A stretch of DNA of 64,000 nucleotides from an uncultured Eubacteriales bacterium (lineage in GTDB: Bacteria; Bacillota; Clostridia; Lachnospirales; CAMVHY01), in NCBI GenBank assembly GCA_948543815.1, contig CAOVHW010000003.1, forward strand, positions 13,685 through 77,684, in the 5' to 3' direction. The translations under genes and the position numbers were made by a program. Below the pieces are notes generated by a model. The model worked only from the letters and a program-made list of their open reading frames with translations, did not search any database and was not told the DNA's origin. Positions 42,061 to 51,258 of the stretch are shown here, piece after piece (within the stretch, counting starts at the first letter, position 1; each line of letters opens with the position of its first letter).

Positions 42061-44397
42061 TTAACGTAAAATTGCATCATGTTCAGATTTTAAGGCATCA
42101 ATTATTTTTTGCATAACAGAATTTATTTCATCTTCGGTCAAAGTTCGGTCACACGCACGGAAAATTAATTTGTAAGCCAATGATTTCATATCGTTTGCAA
42201 TTTGCTTGCCCTCGTACACATCAAATAATTTAACATCTTCTAAATTATTATCGGAAAATTTTAAGATAGTGTCGCATAAACTTTTCGAGCTAATATTTTT
42301 ATTGACAAGCAAAGCGATGTCACGAGATATAGCAGGAAATTTAGGAAGGGGCTTAAATTTAACGGAATCGCAAGCACTTTTGCAAATATATTCCAAATCG
42401 ATTGTTGCCAAATATATTCGATGTTTTATGTCGTAATTTTTAGACACCTGTGGATGAACTTCACCTAAATATCCAACAGTTTCTTGGTTTATAAAAATAT
42501 TTGCCTGACGGAACGGATGTAAAAAATTTTTGTCACCATTTTTGAAATCAAAATTATTTATCTTTAACTGTTCAAACAAACTTACAATGATACCTTTGAG
42601 TGCAAAGAAATCATTTTCACCAGAAGTAATAATTGTCAAAAATTCTTTTTCAAGCGGCAAATCATTTTTACGATTTTCAAAAATTTTACTAATTTCAAAT
42701 AAAATTAAATCGTTATTTTTTTGATTGAGATTAAAGCTCATGCAGCGCAGTGCAGCATCAATTGTATTTGTCCGCATAATTGAAAATTCTTCGCCAAGCG
42801 GATTCAAAATTTTAACCGCATTTGTATTTTCAAGCATACATTTTTCGGCGGCTTTTGGACTTTCAAAAGAAAAATTTTTCATTTCAAATGCTGCATGCGC
42901 AACCAAAATATTTTTAATTTTGTCGTACAACATTTGCTTTTTACTTTTGCCGCCAATATTTTTAGACGCAGGCAATGTAAAAGGAATTTTATCATAGCCA
43001 TAAAATCGTAAAATTTCTTCGGCAATGTCAGCATCATTTTCCAAATCATTTCTAAAAGTTGGAACAATGATAAAACCATTTTCCACGCGCAATTCAATTT
43101 TTTCTAAAATGTCAATCATTTCTTGCGCAGAAATGTTTGTACCAAGCAAACCGTTAATCTTATCGGGATTCAATTTTATTTGACGCGAATTATTTTTTAT
43201 AGGATAAAAATCAAAAGTTGGCGACAAAATTTCTCCACAATTCAATTTTTTTATCAAATAAATTACACGTTTCATTGCAAATTCCGTAAGATTTGGGTCA
43301 AGATTTTTCTCATAACGCATAGACGCATCCGTGCGCAAGTTCAATTTTTTTGACGTTTGACGCACACTATAACCATCAAAATTTGCAGACTCAATCATAA
43401 TTTTTTTTGTTGCTTCATTTATTTTTGAACTTTCGCCACCCATTACGCCGGCAACTGCCAAAATTTTTTCGGGGTCAGCTATAACCAACATATCATTTGT
43501 CAAATTACGTTGTACACCGTCAAGAGTTTTTAGCATTTCATTTTCAGCCGTTCGTACAATAATTTTGTCATGAGAAATATACGTAGCGTCGAATGCATGG
43601 AGCGGCTGCCCAGTTTCCAACATAACATAATTTGTAATATCCACGATATTATTTATAGGATTTATCCCGCAAGAAATTAATCGATGACGCAACCATTGCG
43701 GCGACGGCTCAATTTTTACATTTTCAATAATTTGTGCCATATAACGTTTACACAAATCCGAATTTCTTACCTCAATATCCAAGTCATTTTTTATTGACAA
43801 ATCTTCACACAATGGATAATTTAATTTTTTATCAAATGTAGCTGCAGCCTCGCGCGCTATTCCGAAAATTGACAAACAATCTGGACGATTTGTCGTAATT
43901 TCAAAATCAATAACATCTTCGGTAAGCTCAAGTATTTCGCGAACATCAGCACCAAGTTCTACGTCATCTTTAAAAATATAAATACCGTTGTCAGGCGCTT
44001 CGGGAAATTGATTTTTGGTATAGCCAAGTTCTTCAATAGAGCAAAGCATACCCTGCGACCATTCGCCGCGAAGTTTATTTTTTTTAATTTTAGTGCCATC
44101 GCACAAAAAAGAATTATGGACGGCGACAGGAACAATTGCATTTTCAAAAATATTTGTCGCGCCAGTTATAATTTGTAAAATTTCTTTGCCGATATCAACT
44201 TTTGTGATAACAAGTTTATCGGCATTAGGATGTTTTTTTATCTCCAAAATTTTTCCGACTACAATACCGGAAATTTTTTCGCCCAAAAATTTTACCGATT
44301 CAACTTTTGAGCCGGTCATGGTCATTTTATCGATGAATTCATTAACCGAGCAATCCAAATTGACAAATTTTTTTAACCATGAAAAAGGAACATACAT
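42061..44397 (-). CDS. pheT: Phenylalanyl-tRNA synthetase beta subunit
   Basis: The 778-residue beta chain has the usual domains: an N-terminal strand, the EMAP/OB tRNA-binding part (VGKILEIKKHPNADKLVITK), B3/B4 editing region (MLETGQPLHAFDA, AVAGVMGGESSKI), B5, the catalytic-like core, and a C-terminal ferredoxin-fold anticodon-binding domain (KFPAISRDIALLVN). It starts 15 bases after pheS, with which it forms the alpha2-beta2 enzyme. No terminator is clear after it. Confidence 0.97.
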   Translation of the reverse strand: MYVPFSWLKKFVNLDCSVNEFIDKMTMTGSKVESVKFLGEKISGIVVGKILEIKKHPNADKLVITKVDIGKEILQIITGATNIFENAIVPVAVHNSFLCDGTKIKKNKLRGEWSQGMLCSIEELGYTKNQFPEAPDNGIYIFKDDVELGADVREILELTEDVIDFEITTNRPDCLSIFGIAREAAATFDKKLNYPLCEDLSIKNDLDIEVRNSDLCKRYMAQIIENVKIEPSPQWLRHRLISCGINPINNIVDITNYVMLETGQPLHAFDATYISHDKIIVRTAENEMLKTLDGVQRNLTNDMLVIADPEKILAVAGVMGGESSKINEATKKIMIESANFDGYSVRQTSKKLNLRTDASMRYEKNLDPNLTEFAMKRVIYLIKKLNCGEILSPTFDFYPIKNNSRQIKLNPDKINGLLGTNISAQEMIDILEKIELRVENGFIIVPTFRNDLENDADIAEEILRFYGYDKIPFTLPASKNIGGKSKKQMLYDKIKNILVAHAAFEMKNFSFESPKAAEKCMLENTNAVKILNPLGEEFSIMRTNTIDAALRCMSFNLNQKNNDLILFEISKIFENRKNDLPLEKEFLTIITSGENDFFALKGIIVSLFEQLKINNFDFKNGDKNFLHPFRQANIFINQETVGYLGEVHPQVSKNYDIKHRIYLATIDLEYICKSACDSVKFKPLPKFPAISRDIALLVNKNISSKSLCDTILKFSDNNLEDVKLFDVYEGKQIANDMKSLAYKLIFRACDRTLTEDEINSVMQKIIDALKSEHDAILR

Positions 44398-44412
44398 TAT
44401 AATCGCCTCAAT

Positions 44413-45429
44413 TTAAAATTGTCTTAAAAATCTTACATCGTTCTCATAAAATAATCTGATATCAGTAATTCCAAAATGTTGCATAGCAATTCTTTCGATG
44501 CCCATACCGAAAGCGAATCCAGAAAATTCTGAAGGGTCGATGCCAACATTTTCTAACACTTTTGGATGAACCATTCCGCATCCCAATAATTCTATAAAGC
44601 CCGTATTTTTGCAAGTTTTACAGCCTTCACCGCTACATACAAAACAAGTAACGTCCATTTCCGCACTAGGTTCCGTAAATGGAAAATAATGTGGACGAAA
44701 ACGAGTCTTGACATTTTCACCAATCAATTTTTTTGCAAAAACGTCTAATGTTCCCTTTAAATCACACATTGTAATATTTTTATCGACAACTAAACCTTCC
44801 ATTTGATGAAACACCGGCGTATGAGTCGCATCAATTTCATCTGTACGATAAACGCGACCCGGTGAAACAATCTTTATTGGCGGCTTTCGTGTTTCCATAA
44901 CACGAATTTGCATCGGCGAAGTTGCCGTAACCAAAACTTGTTCGTCATTTATATAAAAAGTATCCTGTTCATCACGCGCTGGATGGTTTTTCGGAATATT
45001 CAACGCGTCGAAATTATAATAAGTAGTTTCGACATCATGTGCGTCAATAACTTCGTACCCCATCGAAATAAAAATATTTTGTATATCATTTAAGACAATA
45101 GTTAGCGGATGGAGATTGCCAATTTTATTTGTCACACCCGGTAAAGTTATATCGATTTTTTCAGCTTGAAAGCAAAGATTTTGCTCAGCTTCAAATAAAT
45201 TATTCTTTACATCATTCAATTTATTTTCAATTTGATTTCGCAACGCATTAATTTTTTCACCAAATATTGGACGTTCACTTGGTGCAAGGTCTTTCAACGA
45301 TTTCATCAAAGAATTTATTTCACTTTTTTTGCCGAGTAACTTAATTTTAATTTCATCAAGTTCCTTTAAACTTTTTGCATTGTTAATTAACTCAAAAGCG
45401 TGTTGTTTTAAATCTTCCAGCTCTATCAA
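44413..45429 (-). CDS. pheS: Phenylalanyl-tRNA synthetase alpha subunit
   Basis: The 338-residue class II catalytic chain has a coiled-coil N arm, motif 2 (SPGRVYRTDEIDATHTPVFHQ), and motif 3 (GFAFGMGIERIAMQHFGI). A CFVCSGEGCKTCKNTGFIEL stretch carries four Cys, seen in part of the family. The start is TTG 45429, eight bases after GGAGG; a TTG five codons earlier overlaps that site. The 95-base upstream gap is too short for a T-box. Confidence 0.96.
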   Translation of the reverse strand: MIELEDLKQHAFELINNAKSLKELDEIKIKLLGKKSEINSLMKSLKDLAPSERPIFGEKINALRNQIENKLNDVKNNLFEAEQNLCFQAEKIDITLPGVTNKIGNLHPLTIVLNDIQNIFISMGYEVIDAHDVETTYYNFDALNIPKNHPARDEQDTFYINDEQVLVTATSPMQIRVMETRKPPIKIVSPGRVYRTDEIDATHTPVFHQMEGLVVDKNITMCDLKGTLDVFAKKLIGENVKTRFRPHYFPFTEPSAEMDVTCFVCSGEGCKTCKNTGFIELLGCGMVHPKVLENVGIDPSEFSGFAFGMGIERIAMQHFGITDIRLFYENDVRFLRQF

Positions 45430-45465
45430 TAAAATTACCTCCAAAAAATTTTCATATAAAAAAAA

Positions 45466-45494
45466 ATAATAAACTATTCATGAAAATTAATCAA
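45466..45494 (-). promoter_or_regulatory. Putative promoter of pheST
   Basis: On the minus strand TTGATT (45489-45494) and TATTAT (45466-45471) are 17 bp apart, between the exonuclease terminator and pheS. Confidence 0.5.
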
Positions 45495-45501
45495 GCAAAT
45501 A

Positions 45502-45533
45502 CAAAAAACGCCTTGTTAAAATTTTAACAAAGT
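45502..45533 (-). terminator. Terminator of the exonuclease gene
   Basis: On the minus strand CTTTGTTAAAA / TTTTAACAAGG pair and are followed by CGTTTTTT. The gene's stop codon lies inside the stem. Confidence 0.75.
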
Positions 45534-46402
45534 GTTCCAAAACGATTAATCAACCCATTTAAATCCAAACGTTTTAATTCCTGTAAAGCATCAATATTAA
45601 ATAAATCCGTAATTTTTGCATCATCAAAATTTATTTCAATAGGTACATGGGTATTAATAGTCACAAGTTTTTTACAAAACAAAGCATTTTGACTGTGCTC
45701 ACACAATTTTTTTTCAAAGCTTGTAAGATTTTTTTTACGGTTCAAATTTTCAATAGCATTTTCAATACTTTTATGTTCAGCAATAATTTTCAAAGCACTT
45801 TTTTCGCCAACACCGGGCACACCGGGAATATTATCAGATTTATCGCCCATCAAAGCTTTGACATCGATAAATTCTTTTGGAGTAACACCGATTTTCTCAA
45901 AAACAATTTTTTCATCATATTTTTCTATAGATTTGCTATTTTTTTTAGATTTAGGGATAAAAATTTTAATTTTTTCACTTGCCATTTGTAAAAGATCTCT
46001 ATCACCGGAAAAAATTATTGTTTCGAAATTTTCATTTTCAAATTTTTTTGCGAGCGTACCTAAAATATCATCGGCTTCGAACCCACATTTTTCATAATAA
46101 TTTATTCCCATTTTTTGCAGCAAATTTTTCAACGTAACAAATTGCGCACGCAATTCATTCGGCATTGCTTTTCTCTTAGCTTTATATTCTGAAAAAAGTT
46201 CATGACGAAACGTTGGCTTTGGTAAATCAAATGCGACCGCTAAATGTGTCGGTTTTTCCTCGTAATATAATTTCAAAACCATGTTTAAAAAACCATACAC
46301 TGCATTTGTAAATTCACCAAGTTTATTTGTCAATAATGGCAAACCGTAAAACGCACGATTAATAATACTGTTGCCATCAACCAAAATAATTTTGTTCGGC
46401 AT
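45524..46402 (-). CDS. Stand-alone 5'-3' exonuclease (Pol I N-terminal domain type)
   Basis: The 292-residue protein matches only the N-terminal flap nuclease domain of DNA polymerase I. It has ILVDGNSIINRAFYGLP, the acidic ligands in AVAFD, GFEADDILGTLA, SGDRDLLQM and VKALMGDKSDNIPGVPGVGE, and a helix-hairpin-helix region. It ends cleanly after LNGLINRFG, where the polymerase part would begin in PolA. It would remove RNA primers or 5' flaps. It may be a YpcP/ExoIX-type gene or a split polA; the polymerase part is not in the window. Confidence 0.9.
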   Translation of the reverse strand: MPNKIILVDGNSIINRAFYGLPLLTNKLGEFTNAVYGFLNMVLKLYYEEKPTHLAVAFDLPKPTFRHELFSEYKAKRKAMPNELRAQFVTLKNLLQKMGINYYEKCGFEADDILGTLAKKFENENFETIIFSGDRDLLQMASEKIKIFIPKSKKNSKSIEKYDEKIVFEKIGVTPKEFIDVKALMGDKSDNIPGVPGVGEKSALKIIAEHKSIENAIENLNRKKNLTSFEKKLCEHSQNALFCKKLVTINTHVPIEINFDDAKITDLFNIDALQELKRLDLNGLINRFGTLC

Positions 46403-46541
46403 AAAATATCCTCCACTTTTTTGTTACATAATAAAATTTTGACAAATTTATTTGATACAAACATTAGCTTAATAATTAAAACGCTTACAATTTTATGATA
46501 ATATTTATATCAAAGTCAAGTACCACTCAAGGAAAATTTCA

Positions 46542-46570
46542 TTGACTAAATGATTGAAACTATTTATAAT
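46542..46570 (+). promoter_or_regulatory. Promoter of ybaB-recR-recD2-comF
   Basis: TTGACT (46542-46547) and TATAAT (46565-46570) are exactly 17 bp apart, 33 bases before the ybaB ATG. Confidence 0.8.
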
Positions 46571-46603
46571 AGAAATGAAAAATAGAGATGGAGGAGATTT
46601 ATT

Positions 46604-46927
46604 ATGGCATTTGGTAAGAATTCGGGATTTCCCGGCTCAATGGATATAAATAGTTTAATGAAGCAAGCGAAAAAAATGCAGGAAGATATGAAAAAAACGC
46701 AAGATGAACTAGCTAAAAAAACATTTGAAATTACATCAGGAGGTGGCGCTATTAAATTAATTATTGATGGGAAGAAAACAGTTCAATCAATTGAGATATC
46801 AAAAGAAGTAGTTGATGATTTAGAAATGCTTCAAGATTTAATTATTAGTGCAGTAAATGAGGCGATAAGGCAAGTAGATGAAGCTGCTGCTGCATCGTTA
46901 AATAATTTAACAGGTGGAATGTTTTAG
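46604..46927 (+). CDS. YbaB/EbfC family nucleoid-associated protein
   Basis: The 107-residue protein has the YbaB core: MNSLMKQAKKMQEDMKKTQ-type helix (here MDINSLMKQAKKMQEDMKK), GGGAIKLIIDGKKTVQSIEIS, and the terminal NLTGGMF. It is a small DNA-binding dimer. GGAGGAG precedes the ATG. It is followed by recR after 8 bases, a widely conserved pair. Confidence 0.95.
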   Translation: MAFGKNSGFPGSMDINSLMKQAKKMQEDMKKTQDELAKKTFEITSGGGAIKLIIDGKKTVQSIEISKEVVDDLEMLQDLIISAVNEAIRQVDEAAAASLNNLTGGMF

Positions 46928-46935
46928 GTGAAGAT

Positions 46936-47535
46936 ATGAATTATTATGGAGACCCAGTAAATAAATTAATAGAGCAATTTTCAAAACTTCCCGGTATCGG
47001 AAGCAAGTCTGCACAAAGACTTGCTTTTTATATAATTAACTTAGAGCCGGAAAAAGTTTTAGAATTTACAAATACAATAATAGAAGCGAAAGACAAAATA
47101 AAATATTGTCAAGTATGCTGTAATTTTTCAGATAAGGAAATTTGTGAGATATGTGCTTCATCAAAACGTAATAATAAATTAATAATGGTAGTTGAGGACC
47201 CACGCGATATGGCGGCATATGAAAAAACAAAGAATTTTAATGGAGTCTATCACGTTTTACATGGATTAATTTCACCGATAAATAATATTGGGCCAAATGA
47301 TTTAAAAATAAAACAATTACTTGAGCGAATAAAAAATGATAAGCCAACTGAAATAATTTTAGCGACAAACTCAACAGTTGAGGGTGAAGCTACTGCAATC
47401 TATTTAAAAAATTTGCTAAGTATGTTTGATATCGAAATAACACGAATAGCATATGGGATTCCAATTGGAGCAGATATTCAATATGCTGACGAAATAACTT
47501 TAGCAAAAGCATTAGAGGGACGCCGTAAATTTTAA
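46936..47535 (+). CDS. recR: Recombination protein RecR
   Basis: The 199-residue protein has an N-terminal helix-hairpin-helix (LPGIGSKSAQRLAFYI), a zinc finger with Cys58, Cys61, Cys70 and Cys73, and a Toprim domain (LIMVVEDPRDMAAYE), ending in ALEGRRKF. It works with RecO and RecF to load RecA on gapped DNA. It lies between ybaB and recD2 in one operon. Confidence 0.97.
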   Translation: MNYYGDPVNKLIEQFSKLPGIGSKSAQRLAFYIINLEPEKVLEFTNTIIEAKDKIKYCQVCCNFSDKEICEICASSKRNNKLIMVVEDPRDMAAYEKTKNFNGVYHVLHGLISPINNIGPNDLKIKQLLERIKNDKPTEIILATNSTVEGEATAIYLKNLLSMFDIEITRIAYGIPIGADIQYADEITLAKALEGRRKF

Positions 47536-47560
47536 ATGATTTATATTGGAGTTTTTACGT

Positions 47561-49783
47561 ATGAAAGAAAAAACTGAGATTATGGGTACAGTAAAAAATA
47601 TTGTATTTCGTAGCGAACAAAATGGTTATACCGTTTTTAAATTAAAAATTAATGACGAAAAAATAATTATCTGTACGGGATATTTTGCACAAATTAATGA
47701 AAGTGAATCGATAAATATTACGGGGAATTTTGTTATTCATCCTGTTTACGGTGAGCAATTTAAAGTTATTAGTATTGAGAAAAAAATTCCGGTTACAAAT
47801 GAGAATATTGAAAAATATCTATCATCAGGAATTATTAAAGGTATTGGCCCAAAAATTGCCGAACGTATCGTAAAAACATTTGGAAGTAAAACTTTTGATA
47901 TCATTGAAAATAATTATGAGCGATTGTCAAAAGTTAGAGGTATCACTAAAAAATTTGCGAAGTTAATAAATGAAACATTTATGGAAATAAATCGCTCACG
48001 AAATATTATGATTTACCTACAAAGTTTAGATATCACGCCGGCATATATTGCGAAGATTCAAAAAAAATATGGTGATGATACGATAAACATGATAAAAATA
48101 AATCCGTATAGATTAACGGATGAAGTATGGGGAATAGGATTTAAAAAAGCCGATGTGATAGCGAAAAAGGTTGGGATTGAAAAAGATTCACCATTTCGTA
48201 TTCAATCGGCAATAAAATTTTGTCTTAAACAAGCTGCTGAAATTTCCGGCCATGTTTATCTACCGGAAAAAATTTTACTAGAGAATGTAATCGAGCTTAT
48301 AAATATTGACGTAGATTTGATAAAAGAAAATTTAAAGCAAATGCAAATAAATAATTTGATAAAGCGTGAGAATTTGCAAGACGAAGTAGTTGTTTACCTA
48401 AATATTTATTATTATATGGAACAATTTATTGCAAAAAAAATTTTACTGCTCAATACAAATAGTTTTGATATGCAAAATGATGACGCCATAAAAAATTTCA
48501 TGGCGCAAAATAAAATGAATTTAGCTGATAATCAACTTGAAGCTGTCAAGCAATCCATACAAAACGGCGTAACAATTATCACAGGCGGTCCCGGTACTGG
48601 AAAAACAACTACGCTCAAAGCAATCGTTGGGATTTTAAAATCATTTGGGAATTATATTGAACTTTGTGCACCAACGGGTCGTGCAGCGAAAAAAATGTCA
48701 GAGGCAACAAATTTTGAAGCGAAAACTATACATCGATTGCTCGGAATAAATTTTGATGACGCACAAAAATTTGATTGTGATGAGAATAATCCCGTCAAAG
48801 CGGATTATATAATTGTGGATGAAGCATCGATGATTGATATTACACTTATGTATAGTTTGCTCAAGGCAACCGCTATCGATACGAAACTAATTTTAGTAGG
48901 CGATGTTGATCAGCTTCCATCAGTTGGCCCGGGAAATATTTTGCATGATTTAATTGAAAGCGGTAAGACTAAAGTTGTACGGCTTGACAAAATTTTTCGT
49001 CAAGCATCACAAAGTTCAATTATTATTAATGCGCATAAAATAAATAATGGTGAGCAATTTGATTTAAATTCTAAAAGTGACGACTTTTTTTTCATTTATA
49101 AGCCCGATTCAAATTCGATTATCAATACGATAATTGAGATGGTTGCGAATCGAATTCCACGTAAATTAAATTCTAACGATATATCTGAAATTCAAGTTCT
49201 CGCGCCAATGAAACGCGGTGAACTCGGTACGATTAATTTAAATAAAATTTTACAAGAAAAATTAAATCCGTCAAGTATGTTAAAAAATGAAAAAGAATTT
49301 GGCAATTATATTTACCGTGAGGGCGACAAAGTTATGCAAGTAAAAAATAATTATTCGCTCGAGTGGCAATGCTTTGAAAATAATATTTGTGTCGCTAACG
49401 GCTTAGGTGTTTTTAATGGCGATACTGGCTTCATCGAAAAAATTGATGAGTATCGCAAAAAAATGACAATTAAATTTGACGACAATAAATTCGTCGATTA
49501 TGATTTCACTCAGCTTGATGAAATTGATTTGGCCTACGCAATTACTATTCATAAATCTCAAGGTAGTGAATATAAATCAATTGTTGTTCCAATTTTCGGC
49601 GGCCCACCAATGCTTATGAATCGAAATTTATTATACACAGTCGTGACGCGTGCAAAAAATTTAGTCATAATGGTTGGCCTGCCGCAAACAGTTTACTCGA
49701 TGATAAAAAATAAAAAGAAGTTTGAGCGATATTCTGCGCTGGATTATCGCATCAAATCATTGGATAAGATTAACGATGTTTGA
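47561..49783 (+). CDS. recD2: RecD2-type helicase
   Basis: The 740-residue SF1B 5'-3' helicase has an N-terminal OB-like region (VKNIVFRSEQNGYTVFKL), a helix-hairpin-helix segment (GIIKGIGPKIAERIVKTFG), Walker A GGPGTGKTT (342-350), Walker B VDEASMID, and late motifs LAYAITIHKSQGSEY. RecD2 acts in repair outside RecBCD and is typical of bacteria with AddAB. The start is set at 47561 with TTGGAG upstream; five extra codons in frame lie before it. Confidence 0.94.
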   Translation: MKEKTEIMGTVKNIVFRSEQNGYTVFKLKINDEKIIICTGYFAQINESESINITGNFVIHPVYGEQFKVISIEKKIPVTNENIEKYLSSGIIKGIGPKIAERIVKTFGSKTFDIIENNYERLSKVRGITKKFAKLINETFMEINRSRNIMIYLQSLDITPAYIAKIQKKYGDDTINMIKINPYRLTDEVWGIGFKKADVIAKKVGIEKDSPFRIQSAIKFCLKQAAEISGHVYLPEKILLENVIELINIDVDLIKENLKQMQINNLIKRENLQDEVVVYLNIYYYMEQFIAKKILLLNTNSFDMQNDDAIKNFMAQNKMNLADNQLEAVKQSIQNGVTIITGGPGTGKTTTLKAIVGILKSFGNYIELCAPTGRAAKKMSEATNFEAKTIHRLLGINFDDAQKFDCDENNPVKADYIIVDEASMIDITLMYSLLKATAIDTKLILVGDVDQLPSVGPGNILHDLIESGKTKVVRLDKIFRQASQSSIIINAHKINNGEQFDLNSKSDDFFFIYKPDSNSIINTIIEMVANRIPRKLNSNDISEIQVLAPMKRGELGTINLNKILQEKLNPSSMLKNEKEFGNYIYREGDKVMQVKNNYSLEWQCFENNICVANGLGVFNGDTGFIEKIDEYRKKMTIKFDDNKFVDYDFTQLDEIDLAYAITIHKSQGSEYKSIVVPIFGGPPMLMNRNLLYTVVTRAKNLVIMVGLPQTVYSMIKNKKKFERYSALDYRIKSLDKINDV

Positions 49784-50477
49784 TTTCATTTTGGATTTAA
49801 TTTATCCGCCGCGATGTATTGTTTGCAACAATATTTTTGAATTTGGAACACAAAAATTTTTGTGCGATGAATGTAAAAATTTAATTACGCCAATAAATTC
49901 AAAACGTTGTGAGAAATGTAGTCGGCCAGTTGATTTTGGAAATTTATGTGGCATTTGCGCGCGAACTCATGAAAATCTTTTCTTTGACAAAAATTTTTCA
50001 ATTTTTATCTATGACGATGTGATTTCAGATTTGATTCATCGTTTTAAATTTAAAAATCATCCCGCAATTGGCAAAGGTTTGTCAAAAATTATGGCCAATG
50101 AAATAAATCTTGATCTTCCACAAATTGATTATATAATTCCTGTGCCGATACATAAAGCTCGTAAGCGTGATCGTGGCTTTAATCAATCGGAAATTTTGGC
50201 AAAAAATCTTGCACAAAAATTTCAAATACCATTACGTACGGATTTACTCAAAAGAATACGGAATACGAAGCCGCAATGGCTTTTAGATTTCCACGAACGT
50301 AAACGTAATTTGATTGGCGCTTTTAGTTGTAAAAATGTTAGTGGTAAAAATATTATTTTGCTCGACGATATTTTTACGACTGGAACTACAATTAATGAGT
50401 GCTCTCAAATGCTAAAAACTGCCGGCGCTAACTATATTTTGAGTCTCACTCTCGCTATTACTTTTAAAAAATTATAA
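49776..50477 (+). CDS. comF: ComF family phosphoribosyltransferase-like protein
   Basis: The 233-residue protein has an N-terminal zinc-binding part with paired Cys (14/17, 30/33, 45/48, 58/61), then a phosphoribosyltransferase fold with IILLDDIFTTGTTINEC and PVPIHKARKRDRGFNQSE. In Bacillus the homologue ComFC supports DNA uptake during transformation. The start at 49776 overlaps the recD2 stop by 8 bases; the longer frame lies in recD2. Other competence genes are not seen. Confidence 0.94.
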   Translation: MFDFILDLIYPPRCIVCNNIFEFGTQKFLCDECKNLITPINSKRCEKCSRPVDFGNLCGICARTHENLFFDKNFSIFIYDDVISDLIHRFKFKNHPAIGKGLSKIMANEINLDLPQIDYIIPVPIHKARKRDRGFNQSEILAKNLAQKFQIPLRTDLLKRIRNTKPQWLLDFHERKRNLIGAFSCKNVSGKNIILLDDIFTTGTTINECSQMLKTAGANYILSLTLAITFKKL

Positions 50478-50479
50478 GC

Positions 50480-50508
50480 TTGACTTTTTCCTCTCTGCAT
50501 TATAAAAT
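50480..50508 (+). promoter_or_regulatory. Promoter of the tRNA-Ser pair
   Basis: TTGACT (50480-50485) and TAAAAT (50503-50508) are 17 bp apart, 17 bases before the first tRNA. Confidence 0.65.
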
Positions 50509-50525
50509 TAAAATTGTTAAATCGT

Positions 50526-50611
50526 GGAGAGATGTCCGAGTGGTTTAAGGAGCCAGTCTTGAAAACTGGTGTCTCCGTAAGGAGCCGTGGGTTCGAATCC
50601 CACTCTCTCCG
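50526..50611 (+). tRNA. tRNA-Ser (anticodon TGA)
   Basis: An 86-base tRNA with acceptor GGAGAGA / TCTCTCC, anticodon loop CTTGAAA between CCAGT and ACTGG, a long variable arm typical of tRNA-Ser, and T-loop GGTTCGAATCC. It reads UCA. CCA is not encoded. Confidence 0.96.
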
Positions 50612-50623
50612 CTCCTTTTTTAT

Positions 50624-50712
50624 GGAAAAGTACCCAAGTGGCTGAATGGGCTCCCTTGGAAAGGGAGTAGGTCGAGTTAATCGATGCAAGGGTTCAAATC
50701 CCTTCTTTTCCG
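50624..50712 (+). tRNA. tRNA-Ser (anticodon GGA)
   Basis: An 89-base tRNA with acceptor GGAAAAG / CTTTTCC, anticodon loop TTGGAAA between CTCCC and GGGAG, a long variable arm, and T-loop GGTTCAAATCC. It reads UCC and UCU. It follows the first tRNA after 12 bases. Confidence 0.96.
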
Positions 50713-50740
50713 CATTTTTTATTCATGAAACTCCTTATTT

Positions 50741-50765
50741 AAAATCCGCTTATGCGGATTTTTTT
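50741..50765 (+). terminator. Terminator after the tRNA-Ser pair
   Basis: The stem AAAATCCGC / GCGGATTTT with loop TTAT and a T-tail follows the second tRNA by 28 bases. Confidence 0.85.
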
Positions 50766-50784
50766 ATAAAATCAGGTGAAAGTT

Positions 50785-51245
50785 ATGGGATTTATTTCTT
50801 ACAGTATAAAATTTTTTAACTCACGTCTAAATTTTTATGAAACAAATTATCCACTTAATGCGCCACAAAAAATTATTCACGAAGCGAAGATATTACTGAA
50901 ATTTTTGGAAGATATAAAAGCGGTATTAAGCAAGAAAAAATTATGATTATCGAATCAGGTTGCATTGGTACAATACCTGTGCTTTTAAGTTCGATTGACA
51001 ACCGAATTGATTTTAAATTATTTTCGACGATCCCATATTTCTATGACGTTTATAATGGTAAATTTTTTACCGATGCATTTCAAAAGATGCGGCTTTTTGA
51101 AACAATTCAATGTCAAGATACTTTGTTTAAATTATCATCTATCGACGGAAAAAATATAAACGTTTGCGAAACAGAAAATGATTCGATAAAAAAATTTGCT
51201 TTCTCTGAACTTGCGACTTGGAATAAATTAATCTCTAAAAAATAG
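50785..51245 (+). pseudogene. Frameshifted unknown gene
   Basis: A first frame (50785-50946, 53 residues, MGFISYSIKFFNSRLN) has a good ribosome site (AGGTGA). A second frame (50943-51245, 100 residues) overlaps it by four bases. The second frame is open without a start back to about 50859 and reads SEDITEIFGRYKSGIKQEKI straight into MIIESGCIGT. That suggests one former gene of about 153 residues, broken by a shift near 50878. The intact C-terminal part has RIDFKLFSTIPYFYDVYNGK and RLFETIQCQDTLFKLSSI. I do not recognise the family. A sequencing error in the A/T-rich stretch, or two coupled small genes, remain possible. Confidence 0.6.
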
Positions 51246-51258
51246 AAATAAAAATAAA

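Noticed and set aside
45430..45523. T-box leader before pheST
   Set aside because: The gap is under 100 bases, half of it a terminator and a promoter; no T-box consensus (TGGNACCGCG) is seen.
50785..50946. Independent 53-residue small protein
   Set aside because: The second frame stays protein-like upstream of its own ATG, so the two pieces are better read as one broken gene; a real small gene is not fully excluded.
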